Positions 9,834 to 17,991 of a stretch of DNA of 64,000 nucleotides are shown here, one piece after another; position 1 is the stretch's first letter; each line of letters begins with the position of its first letter. Source of the stretch: Streptomyces sp. HD. GTDB lineage: Bacteria > Actinomycetota > Actinomycetes > Streptomycetales > Streptomycetaceae. The notes below the pieces were generated by a model. It did not search any database. It saw only the letters and a program-made list of their open reading frames with translations, and was not told where the DNA came from. The stretch spans positions 124,001 to 188,000 of the forward strand of contig NZ_JAQMYP010000002.1 of NCBI RefSeq assembly GCF_028369295.1, given 5' to 3'. The translations under genes and the position numbers were made by a program.

Positions 9834-12800
9834 GTGGACGACTATGCGGGTCGGGTACTCGCCGACCGCTACCGCCTGCCGCTGCCGCCTTCCGACGAGT
9901 ACGAACTCACCGAGTCCCGGGCCTTCGACACCTACAGCGGGCAGGAAGTCCTGGTCCGGCAGGTGCCGTTGCCGGAGGTCGTCGAGGCGGAGGTGCTCGA
10001 CGCCGAGGGGCTGCCCGACGGTTTCACCGCACGGGAGGTGCGGGACCGTGGGGCGGGGCGACGGCCCTCGGGGCGTTCGAATGCGCGTCGGCCCAGTGAT
10101 CCCGCTGTCCGGCGGGCGGTCGAGGCGGCGCAGGCCGCGGCGCGGATCCCCGACCATCCGCGGCTGGACCAGGTCTTCGACGTGTTCGCCGAGGGCGGTT
10201 CGCTGTGGATAGTGAGCGAGTTGGTGGCCGCGCGTCCGCTGGCCGCGTTGCTCGCCGAAAAGCCGTTGACGCCGTACCGGGCGGCCGAGGTCGCCTCCGA
10301 CGTGCTCATGGCGCTGCGGGTGCTGCACGCCCATGGCTGGGTGCATCGGAACATCACCGCGCGCACGGTGCTCGTCTGCGACGACGGCCGGGTGATGCTG
10401 ACCGGGCTCGCGGTCGGGGCCGCCGAGGAGGCGCTGTGCGGGTATGACCCGGTGCCGGCCGAGGACGGCGCCGGTGGGGCGGCCGCGGCGGTCGAGGTGT
10501 TCGGTGGTGGGCCCGCTTCCGGTGGTGCGGGCCGTCCCGGTGAGCTTGCGGGCGGGAGCGGGGCCGGTGGGATCGGTGGGCCCGGTCCCGGCGACGCGGA
10601 CCCCGAGGCTGCCCGGCGTGCCGCCATCGAGGCACGTGCGGCCGGTGGGCTGCCGGTGCCCGGGGGCGATGCGGGCACCGGGGCCGGGGGGGCCGACGTG
10701 GCACCGCGCGGGGCCCTCGACACCGGCGGGGACATCAGGGCCGCGCGGGCCGGAGCGATCGCCGCGTACCGGGCGGGGGCGCGTGCCGCGGCCCGGGTCC
10801 AGGACGGGCAGCAGAACGGACGGGCCGCGTTGCCCGGGGCTCGCCCGGCGCCCGAAGGCGGCCCCCACGCCCAGGCCGGCGGTTCGGGCGGCCCCGCCGC
10901 CCAGGCCAACGGTTCGGCGCAGCAGCCGTACCCCGCACCGCCGTACTCCTCCCAGCCCCACCCCGCCACCAACGGTGCCACCACACCTCCGGGCCAGATC
11001 GCCGACCCGTACGGCGTACAGGCCCCGCCCTGGCACGGTGCGGCGCCCCGAAGCGGTGCGGCCGGTGGCATACCGACGGACGAGAGCCGTGACCAGACGG
11101 CACTGCCTCCGTCGGTCCCGGATACCCAGCCCGACGGCACCGACGGCTTCCCGACACGGGGTGTGCCTGCTCCAGGCACTGATGGCTTCCCTGCGCAGGG
11201 TCTCCCGGCCCCTGGCAGCATGGGTTCCTCCGCGACGGGGCTTCCTGCCCCCGGCGTAGACGGTTCTCCCGCGCTGGGCGTGCCTGCTCCAGGCACTGAT
11301 GGCTTCCCTGCGCAGGGTCTCCCGACCCCTGGCAGCATGGGTTCCTCCGCGACGGGGCTTCCTGCCTCCGGCGTAGACGGTTCTCCCACGCAGGGCCTGC
11401 CCGCCCCAGCTCCCGGAGCTTTCCCCAGGCAGGGCTTCCCCGCCCCCGGCGCAGACGGCTCCTCCACGCAGGGCCTCCCCGCTGCAGGCGCCGGTGCCTT
11501 CCCCGCCCAGGCCGGCCGAGGTGCCGGTCCCGCTGGCTTCCCCGCTCAGGGCGCGCCCATCCCCACCGGCTTCCCGGTGCCGGGCGGCACCGCCCCCACG
11601 CCCTCTGCCCCCACCACGCCCTCCACCCCCACCACGCCCTCCACCCCCGGCGGTGCCACCCACTCCCCGGCCCGCTGGGACGACCTCGTGTCGCGTACTC
11701 CCGCTCACCGTGGGCCCGCCACCGCGCTTGCCGCGGAGCGGGCTCGGCAGGCGCGGATGGCTGTGGTCGGGCCCGTGACCGAGCGGTGGGCGCCGGAGCA
11801 GGCCGGGCCGGTGCATGAGAACTGGCAGCTGGCCGCGCCGATCGGGCCCGCGACCGATCTGTGGGCGCTGGGGGCGCTGCTCTTCCGGGCCGTGCAGGGA
11901 CATGCGCCGTACCCGGAGGAGTCGACGGCCGAGCTGGTGCAGATGGTGTGCGCGGAGCCGCCCGCCTTCGCCGAGGAGTGCGGGCCGCTCCGGCCGGTCG
12001 TGGAGTCGTTGCTGCGTCAGGACCCCACCGACCGCCTCGACTTCGAGGAGCTGGGCGGCTGGCTGCGGTCCCTGGTGCGGTCGGCGCCCGAACCGGACGC
12101 CGGTACGCATGTCGTGGCCGCGCCGCCGGTCGACCCCAACCGGCTGCCGATCGTGCGGCGCCGCGGCGAGCTGGTGCGCCGGCGGCGGGCCGGGCTGCCC
12201 GCGCATCATGGGCGGCACAAGCGGGCCAGGCAGGAGGAGCGTTCGCCGCGGAGACTCGGCCGTACGCTGCTGCTGCTCGTCCTGCTGGGCATGGCCGCGG
12301 CGATCGCGTACGCCATGCTGTTCATGCCGAAGGCCGACCAGGGCGACGGCGCCACGGCGGACGCAGATCGCACCGGCGCCGCCGGCCAGGCCGATCAGGC
12401 GACGCCGGAGCAGTCCGCGGAGGCGAGCAGCGAGCCGCGGCCCGACCAGACGTCCCCGGAGTCCGGCAACAGCCCTTCCGAGTCGGCCGGTTCCACCGAG
12501 GCGCAGACCAGCAACCCCGAGCTTCCCGACGGTTTCACCCTGCGTGAGGACTCGGCCGGTTTCCAGGTCGCCGTGGCCAACGGCTGGGACCGCACACCGA
12601 AGAACGGGCGCGGGCAGGTGGTGTACGCGCACGGCGACTTCGACCTCATCGTCGTACCGGGGCGGGACACCGCGGACCAGTACGGCAGCGACCCCATGGT
12701 CTACCAGCGGGAGCACGAGCGGGAGCTGCAGCCCTACCGCGACTCCAGCTGGGCCGCCTCCAGCGGGCTGAAGTCGATCCAGGTCGGCGAGCGGAGCATG

Positions 12801-12977
12801 GCCGAGGGACAGTTCACCTGGACCGACGACCAGGGGCGCGAGCTGTTCGTGCGCAACCTCGCGATCCTGATCGGCGGGCGGTACCACGTGGTGCAGGTAC
12901 GCGGTCCGGAGGCCGAGCGGGACGAGGTGACGCGGCTGTTCGAGCAGGCGTCGGCGACGTATCAGGTGACTGGTTGA
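9834..12977 (+). CDS. Transmembrane pseudokinase with a large low-complexity insertion
   Basis: A 1047-residue kinase-family protein that has lost every catalytic motif. The GTG start has a perfect GGGGGAGG upstream. There is no glycine loop, the VAIK Lys is Arg (VLVRQV), the HRD loop is HRNITARTVL near residue 171 (Asp, Lys and Asn all lost), and DFG is TGL near residue 190. About 450 residues rich in Gly, Ala and Pro follow, including GFPAQGLPAPG-type repeats. The kinase C-lobe then resumes (PATDLWALGALLF near residue 671, HAPYPEES). A membrane helix lies near residues 808-828 and the ectodomain begins GFQVAVANGWDRTP. The fold halves are recognisable, so this is a diverged kinase and not a random ORF. 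It may scaffold or regulate the active kinases beside it. Confidence 0.88.
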   Translation: MDDYAGRVLADRYRLPLPPSDEYELTESRAFDTYSGQEVLVRQVPLPEVVEAEVLDAEGLPDGFTAREVRDRGAGRRPSGRSNARRPSDPAVRRAVEAAQAAARIPDHPRLDQVFDVFAEGGSLWIVSELVAARPLAALLAEKPLTPYRAAEVASDVLMALRVLHAHGWVHRNITARTVLVCDDGRVMLTGLAVGAAEEALCGYDPVPAEDGAGGAAAAVEVFGGGPASGGAGRPGELAGGSGAGGIGGPGPGDADPEAARRAAIEARAAGGLPVPGGDAGTGAGGADVAPRGALDTGGDIRAARAGAIAAYRAGARAAARVQDGQQNGRAALPGARPAPEGGPHAQAGGSGGPAAQANGSAQQPYPAPPYSSQPHPATNGATTPPGQIADPYGVQAPPWHGAAPRSGAAGGIPTDESRDQTALPPSVPDTQPDGTDGFPTRGVPAPGTDGFPAQGLPAPGSMGSSATGLPAPGVDGSPALGVPAPGTDGFPAQGLPTPGSMGSSATGLPASGVDGSPTQGLPAPAPGAFPRQGFPAPGADGSSTQGLPAAGAGAFPAQAGRGAGPAGFPAQGAPIPTGFPVPGGTAPTPSAPTTPSTPTTPSTPGGATHSPARWDDLVSRTPAHRGPATALAAERARQARMAVVGPVTERWAPEQAGPVHENWQLAAPIGPATDLWALGALLFRAVQGHAPYPEESTAELVQMVCAEPPAFAEECGPLRPVVESLLRQDPTDRLDFEELGGWLRSLVRSAPEPDAGTHVVAAPPVDPNRLPIVRRRGELVRRRRAGLPAHHGRHKRARQEERSPRRLGRTLLLLVLLGMAAAIAYAMLFMPKADQGDGATADADRTGAAGQADQATPEQSAEASSEPRPDQTSPESGNSPSESAGSTEAQTSNPELPDGFTLREDSAGFQVAVANGWDRTPKNGRGQVVYAHGDFDLIVVPGRDTADQYGSDPMVYQREHERELQPYRDSSWAASSGLKSIQVGERSMAEGQFTWTDDQGRELFVRNLAILIGGRYHVVQVRGPEAERDEVTRLFEQASATYQVTG
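11164..11397 (+). repeat. 117-bp tandem duplication inside the pseudokinase gene
   Basis: Two nearly identical 117-bp units (11164-11280 and 11281-11397) each encode 39 residues of a GFPAQGLPxPGSMGSS type. Only a handful of bases differ, which suggests recent duplication. The frame is kept because 117 is a multiple of three. Confidence 0.9.
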
Positions 12978-13111
12978 CGGATGTATCAAGTCGTCGGCCG
13001 ACGGGCGTATCAAGTCACCGGTTGGTTCCGGGCGTAAACCCTGGGTGATGGTTGCTTCAGCGCTGCGAAAGCGACAACCATCACAGTGCGGTCTCCTTGG
13101 CACCCCCGTGG

Positions 13112-13140
13112 TTCCAGTAGTGTCGGCCGGTCCTTAGTCT
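13112..13140 (+). promoter_or_regulatory. Candidate promoter of kinase 3
   Basis: TTCCAG, 17 bases, then TAGTCT, ending 28 bp before the chosen GTG start. The -10 fits TANNNT; the -35 is weak. Confidence 0.35.
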
Positions 13141-13168
13141 GACCCTGTCAAGAGCATTGCGGGGCAAC

Positions 13169-14872
13169 GTGAATCAGATGCAGGGCCAGCTCGTTTCGGG
13201 GCGCTACCGGCTCGCCGACGCGATCGGCAGCGGCGGTATGGGCCGAGTCTGGCGTGCGCACGACGAGGTGCTGCATCGGGCCGTCGCGATCAAGGAACTG
13301 ACCGCCGCGCTCTACGTCTCCGAGAGCGACCAGGAGCGGCTGCTCGCCCGCACCCGTGCCGAGGCCCGCGCCGCCGCGCGCATCAACCACTCCGCCGTGG
13401 TCACCGTCCACGACGTGCTGGAGCACGACGGCCGGCCGTGGATCGTGATGGAGCTGGTCGAGGGATACTCGCTGGCCGACGCGGTCAAGGAGCGCGGGCG
13501 CGTCGAGCCGGCCGAGGCCGCCCGGATCGGCCTGTGGGTGCTGCGGGCCCTGCGCGCCGCGCACTCCGCCGGGGTCCTGCACCGGGACGTCAAGCCCGGC
13601 AACGTCCTGATCTCCGCCGACGACGGCCGGGTCCTGCTCACCGACTTCGGTATCGCCCAGATCGAGGGCGACACCACCATCACCCGCACCGGTGAGGTCG
13701 TCGGCTCGGTCGACTATCTCGCCCCCGAGCGCGTCCGTGGCCATGACCCGGGCGCCGCCTCCGACCTGTGGGCGCTCGGCGCGACGCTGTACACGGCGGT
13801 CGAGGGGCGCTCGCCGTTCCGGCGCACCTCGCCGCTGTCCACGATGCAGGCGGTCGTGGACGAGGAGCCCGCCGCGCCGCAGCACGGCGGCCCGCTCACG
13901 CCCGTGATCACCGCCCTGCTGCGCAAGGATCCGGCCACCCGCCCCGGCGCGGCCGAGGCCGAGCAGATGCTGGCCGAGGCGGCGGAGGGGCGCAGACCCA
14001 GCACGGCCCAGGCGTTCGTGCCGACGCAGCACACCCGGTACGAGCCGGAGGCGCGCACCGGGCCCGAGTACATGGGCTCCCAGTACACCGGGACCCCGCA
14101 CACCGGCCCTGCGCACACCGGGGCCACGGCCCGCACCGGGCAGGACACGCCCACCGGCACGCCGTATCCCCCGATGACCGGCCCGACGGCCATCGGCCCG
14201 CCGCACGACAGGGCAGGCACCGGCACGGGCGCCCGGCCGGGCAAGCGGCGGCGGCTGCGCACGGTCGTCCTCGTCGTCGCCCTCGCCGCGATCGTCGGCG
14301 GCGGCACCGCGGTCGTACTGCAGAAGTGGGGGCCGCAGAGGGGCGGTACGTCCGCCTCGGCCGCGCCCGCACCGAGCGTCACGGAGTCGAAGGGCCCGGG
14401 AGGTGTCGTCTGGGAGAACGTCGACGACCCGCTGGGATTCAGCCTGCATCTGCCCAAGGGCTGGAAGCGGAAAGTGGTCCAGGACGACGGCGATCTCAAG
14501 CAGATCGACTACTCGCCCGACAACGGTCGGCACTTCGTCCGGATCGCCGTCGACAGGTCGCCCGACTTCGCCAGCCCGTACGAGCACCAGCGTGACCTGG
14601 AAGAACAGCTCCAGCGGCTGGTCGGCTACAAGCGCGTGACCATGGAGGAGAACCTCTACCGCGACCGCAAGGGCGCCCTGTGGGAGTACACCTGGACCGC
14701 CCTGGCGAAGGACACGCCCTACCCCGGGCCGCGGCGCGCCATCGAGGAGACGTACATCGCCCGCGACGGCACCGAGTACGCGATCTACATGTCCTCGCCG
14801 GTGAGCAGCTGGAGCACGACGCGAGAGCAGTTCACATCGGTGCTGCAGGGGTGGCAGCCGGACGGCTCGTGA
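13169..14872 (+). CDS. Membrane Ser/Thr protein kinase 3 of the cluster
   Basis: An intact Hanks kinase of 567 residues. The kinase domain has IGSGGMGRVW, Lys42 in VAIKEL, HRDVKPGNVLI, LTDFGIAQ and VGSVDYLAPERV. A juxtamembrane linker carries short Thr/Gly/Pro repeats (GPEYMGSQYTGTPHTGP), then a membrane helix near residues 362-384 and an extracellular domain starting GFSLHLPKGWKRKV that resembles the ectodomains of kinases 1, 5 and 6. I use GTG 13169; TTG 13157 and ATG 13178 are in-frame alternatives, and the kinase domain begins only a few residues later in all cases. The substrates are unknown. The Thr-rich linker is a plausible autophosphorylation region. Confidence 0.92.
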   Translation: MNQMQGQLVSGRYRLADAIGSGGMGRVWRAHDEVLHRAVAIKELTAALYVSESDQERLLARTRAEARAAARINHSAVVTVHDVLEHDGRPWIVMELVEGYSLADAVKERGRVEPAEAARIGLWVLRALRAAHSAGVLHRDVKPGNVLISADDGRVLLTDFGIAQIEGDTTITRTGEVVGSVDYLAPERVRGHDPGAASDLWALGATLYTAVEGRSPFRRTSPLSTMQAVVDEEPAAPQHGGPLTPVITALLRKDPATRPGAAEAEQMLAEAAEGRRPSTAQAFVPTQHTRYEPEARTGPEYMGSQYTGTPHTGPAHTGATARTGQDTPTGTPYPPMTGPTAIGPPHDRAGTGTGARPGKRRRLRTVVLVVALAAIVGGGTAVVLQKWGPQRGGTSASAAPAPSVTESKGPGGVVWENVDDPLGFSLHLPKGWKRKVVQDDGDLKQIDYSPDNGRHFVRIAVDRSPDFASPYEHQRDLEEQLQRLVGYKRVTMEENLYRDRKGALWEYTWTALAKDTPYPGPRRAIEETYIARDGTEYAIYMSSPVSSWSTTREQFTSVLQGWQPDGS

Positions 14873-14901
14873 AGCGCCGGTTCCCGAAGCCCTTTGCCGG
14901 T

Positions 14902-14929
14902 TTGCAGAGGCTTTGCCACTTTGCATAGT
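14902..14929 (+). promoter_or_regulatory. Candidate promoter of kinase 4
   Basis: TTGCAG, 16 bases, then CATAGT, about 50 bp before the ATG at 14982. This is a reasonable vegetative-type match seen by eye only. Confidence 0.35.
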
Positions 14930-14981
14930 TGGCCGATCGGCACCCCGGAGTCGGTCCGTCCGGTGCGGCATGATGAGGCGC

Positions 14982-16181
14982 ATGGGGACCGAGGGGGCCA
15001 ACTTCCGTGTGATCGCGGGGCGTTACCGCCTCGACGCGAAACTCGGCCGGGGCGGCATGGGTGTCGTATGGCGGGCGACCGACCAGTTGCTCGGGCGCAG
15101 GGTGGCCGTCAAGGAGCTCCCACTCGACGAGAGGCTCTCCGCGGCCGACGCCCGGCGCCAGCGTGAGCGCACGCTGCGCGAGGCCCAGGCGGTCGCGCAG
15201 CTCAGCCATCCGCACGTCATCGTCGTCCATGACGTGGTCGAGGACGCCGAACGCCCGTACATCGTCATGGAGTTGATCGACGGCGACTCCCTCGCCGACC
15301 GGCTCGCGACACACGGGCCCGTCGACGCGCCGGAGGCCGCCCGGATAGGCGTCGACCTGCTCAGCGCGCTGCGCACGGCCCATGCGGCCGGAGTGCTGCA
15401 CCGGGACATCAAGCCGGACAACGTGCTCATCGAGAACGGCACCGAGCGCGTCGTCCTCACCGACTTCGGCATCGCCCAGATGCCGGGGGCCAGCACGCTC
15501 ACCGAGTCCGGGTCCTTCGTCGGATCGCCCGAGTACACCGCGCCCGAGCGAATGTCAGGCGCCGGGACCGGCCCGGCTGCCGACCTGTGGTCGGTGGGCG
15601 CGCTGCTGTGCGCGGCCCTGAGCGGCGAATCGCCTTTCCGGCGCGACTCGTTGAGCGGCATCGTGCTCGCCGTGGTGTCCGACGACATCCGTCCGCCGGC
15701 GCAGGCGGCGCCGATCCTGCCCGTCGTACAGGGGCTGTTGGAGCGCGATCCGGGGCTGCGGCTGGATGCGGCGGGGGCCGAGCGGATGCTGCGGGAGTTT
15801 CTGGTGACGGGTCTCGCACCTGTGCCGAAACGGTTCAGCAGGGGAGAGCGCACGTACTCGCCCCGCACTGTGCTGGCCACCGCCGTGCTGGTCGCCGCGA
15901 TGGCGGTGGCCGGGGTGTCGGCGGCGGCGTTGCTGGTGAAGGGGGGTGGGGACGGGGGTGTCGTGCCGACCAGTTCGGTACCGGACACATCGGTCGGGCG
16001 GCCGAGTACGGCGACCGGCTCCGCCACGGCGACCACCTCCATGACGGCGACCACCTCCAGTACGCCCAGCGGATCTCCCTCGTCCAGCTCGTCGCCCTCC
16101 CGCACTCCGTCCCCTTCGCTCACCCCGTCTCCCTCCCGCACGCCATCCCCTTCGGCCCCCGAACCCACCAACTCCGAATAA
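14982..16181 (+). CDS. Membrane Ser/Thr protein kinase 4, without a folded ectodomain
   Basis: The shortest kinase in the array at 399 residues. All catalytic motifs are present: LGRGGMGVVW, Lys44 in VAVKEL, HRDIKPDNVLI, LTDFGIAQ, VGSPEYTAPERM. After a membrane helix near residues 295-318 only a tail of about 75 residues remains, made of Ser, Thr and Pro (repeats such as SPSRTPSPS). It lacks the beta-rich ectodomain its neighbours carry. It may therefore take its signal from a partner, or the tail could be glycosylated or wall-spanning. ATG 14982 has GAGG close upstream; ATGs at 14970 and 14973 are in or near frame. Gaps to its neighbours are about 90-110 bp. Confidence 0.92.
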   Translation: MGTEGANFRVIAGRYRLDAKLGRGGMGVVWRATDQLLGRRVAVKELPLDERLSAADARRQRERTLREAQAVAQLSHPHVIVVHDVVEDAERPYIVMELIDGDSLADRLATHGPVDAPEAARIGVDLLSALRTAHAAGVLHRDIKPDNVLIENGTERVVLTDFGIAQMPGASTLTESGSFVGSPEYTAPERMSGAGTGPAADLWSVGALLCAALSGESPFRRDSLSGIVLAVVSDDIRPPAQAAPILPVVQGLLERDPGLRLDAAGAERMLREFLVTGLAPVPKRFSRGERTYSPRTVLATAVLVAAMAVAGVSAAALLVKGGGDGGVVPTSSVPDTSVGRPSTATGSATATTSMTATTSSTPSGSPSSSSSPSRTPSPSLTPSPSRTPSPSAPEPTNSE

Positions 16182-16273
16182 AGGGGAGATAAGTAGCACC
16201 GCGAGTCACGGCTCTGTGACCGGAAAGGGTTCTCGCTGGATGCCGAAGCGCTTGCCGCGATATGCATGGAGCC

Positions 16274-17953
16274 ATGAGCAACAACGGGGGAGCCCCTTAT
16301 CGGCCCGACGAGCCGACGAGTTTCGACCTGCAACCGCCGCGGCCCAACCCGCCCGGGGCGCCGGCGCCGCACCCGGACAATCCGTACGCGGCGCCCACGC
16401 AGGTCGTGTCGCAGCCCGTCGCCCCCGCCCGGCCGAGCACCCCTGAGCCCGCCCCCGCCCCCGCCCCCGACCCCGGCACGGGTCGCCTGATCGCAGGCCG
16501 TTACCGGCTGCTCGCCAAGCTCGGGCACGGCGGCATGGGTACGGTCTGGCGGGCCAAGGACGAGACGGTGGACCGCGAGGTCGCCGTCAAGGAGCCCCGC
16601 GTACCGGATCACCTTCCCGAACGCGAACGCGACAACGCCTTCGAGCGGATGCGCCGCGAGGCACGCGCCGCGGCCCGGCTCGACCATCCCGCGGTCGTGA
16701 ACGTCCATGACGTGGCCGTCGTGGACGGACGGCCCTGGATCGTGATGGAGCTGGTGCAGGGCCGTTCGCTGGGCGCCGCGTTGCAGGAGGGCACCCTCGG
16801 GGTCCGGGATGCGGCGAGAATCGGCCTCGAAGTGCTCGGCGCGCTGGAGGCCGCCCACGCGGCGGGCATCCTGCACCGTGACGTGAAGCCGGACAACGTC
16901 CTGCTCGGCCGTCATGACCGCGTCGTCCTCACCGACTTCGGCATCGCCCAGATCGAGGGCGAGACCAACCTCACCGACACCGGCGGCTTCGTCGGCTCGC
17001 CCGAGTACATCGCGCCGGAGCGGGTGCTGGGCCAGCGTCCCGGCCCGGCGAGCGACCTGTGGTCCCTGGGCGTCGTCCTGTACGCGGCGACGGAGGGTGT
17101 CTCGCCGTTCCGCCGCAGCAACACCCCGGCGACCCTCCAGTCGGTCCTCAACGCCACGCCCGCGCCGCCCGCTTCGGCCCAGGGCCCGCTCGCCGAAGTC
17201 ATCAACGGCCTGCTCCAGAAGGACCCGGGCCACCGCCCGAACGCCGCGCAGACGCGTGCGCTGCTGGAACAGGCCGCCAGCCCGCCGGTGCCGGCCGCCA
17301 CACAGGTCGTACGCATACCGGAGGGCGTCAAGGCCGGCATCCGGCTCGGGCCCAAGGCGCTGCTCGGCATCGGCGCGGCGGTCGTCGCCGGTGCGGTGGC
17401 GGCGTACCTGGTGATCGCCGACCCGTTCGCGGGGCCGCTGCCGGACCACTGGAAGATCCGTGAGGAGAAGACCCTCGACGCCTCGCTGGCGGTGCCCGAC
17501 GGCTACAAGCGGGGTGTGCCCGAGGACACGGACGACGGCCACTGGGTGACGTACACCGACGAGAGCGGCGCCATCTCGATCGGCCTGAGGCTCGACAAGA
17601 AGGCCGAGGACACCAACAACGAGATCGCCGGCTCGGCGGCCGCCGAGATGTACGACGACGACGGCGACTACAAGCAGAGCGGCTACTACGAAGCGAGCAT
17701 GCCGGCGAACCCGAGGACGAATCCCGACGAGACCACGTACCAGGGCCGCAAGTCCGCCGAGAACACCATCACCTTCATCACCACCGACACCCAGAACCCC
17801 CGCCCCCGCGAGCTGCGGATCTTCTACTACAGGACCTCCGCGGGCAACATGTACAAGCTCACCGTCGGCTACCCGAGCAAGGGCGACTTCAGCGACCGGG
17901 GACGTGAAGTGGCGCAGACGGCCATCGACAACCTGGAGATCGACAAACTCTGA
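16274..17953 (+). CDS. Membrane Ser/Thr protein kinase 5 of the cluster
   Basis: A 559-residue Hanks kinase with an N-terminal Pro-rich extension of about 70 residues before the kinase domain. Motifs: LGHGGMGTVW, VAVKEPRV, HRDVKPDNVLL, LTDFGIAQ, VGSPEYIAPERV. A membrane helix near residues 363-384 (LLGIGAAVVAGAVAAYLVI) leads to an extracellular domain starting SLAVPDGYKRGVPED, of the same type as kinases 1, 3 and 6. ATG 16274 (MSNNGG) has GGAG just upstream; ATG 16262 is four codons earlier. It ends 38 bp before the next kinase gene, so the two are probably one transcript. Confidence 0.92.
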   Translation: MSNNGGAPYRPDEPTSFDLQPPRPNPPGAPAPHPDNPYAAPTQVVSQPVAPARPSTPEPAPAPAPDPGTGRLIAGRYRLLAKLGHGGMGTVWRAKDETVDREVAVKEPRVPDHLPERERDNAFERMRREARAAARLDHPAVVNVHDVAVVDGRPWIVMELVQGRSLGAALQEGTLGVRDAARIGLEVLGALEAAHAAGILHRDVKPDNVLLGRHDRVVLTDFGIAQIEGETNLTDTGGFVGSPEYIAPERVLGQRPGPASDLWSLGVVLYAATEGVSPFRRSNTPATLQSVLNATPAPPASAQGPLAEVINGLLQKDPGHRPNAAQTRALLEQAASPPVPAATQVVRIPEGVKAGIRLGPKALLGIGAAVVAGAVAAYLVIADPFAGPLPDHWKIREEKTLDASLAVPDGYKRGVPEDTDDGHWVTYTDESGAISIGLRLDKKAEDTNNEIAGSAAAEMYDDDGDYKQSGYYEASMPANPRTNPDETTYQGRKSAENTITFITTDTQNPRPRELRIFYYRTSAGNMYKLTVGYPSKGDFSDRGREVAQTAIDNLEIDKL

Positions 17954-17991
17954 ACTGGCCAAGGGTCGCTCCCGCAAGGTAGTCATGGGAC

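Noticed and set aside
9486..13103. Very long open frame (1205 codons) on the minus strand
   Set aside because: It lies antisense to the pseudokinase gene, its predicted product is Arg/Gly/His-rich, and it is an expected shadow of high-GC coding sequence.
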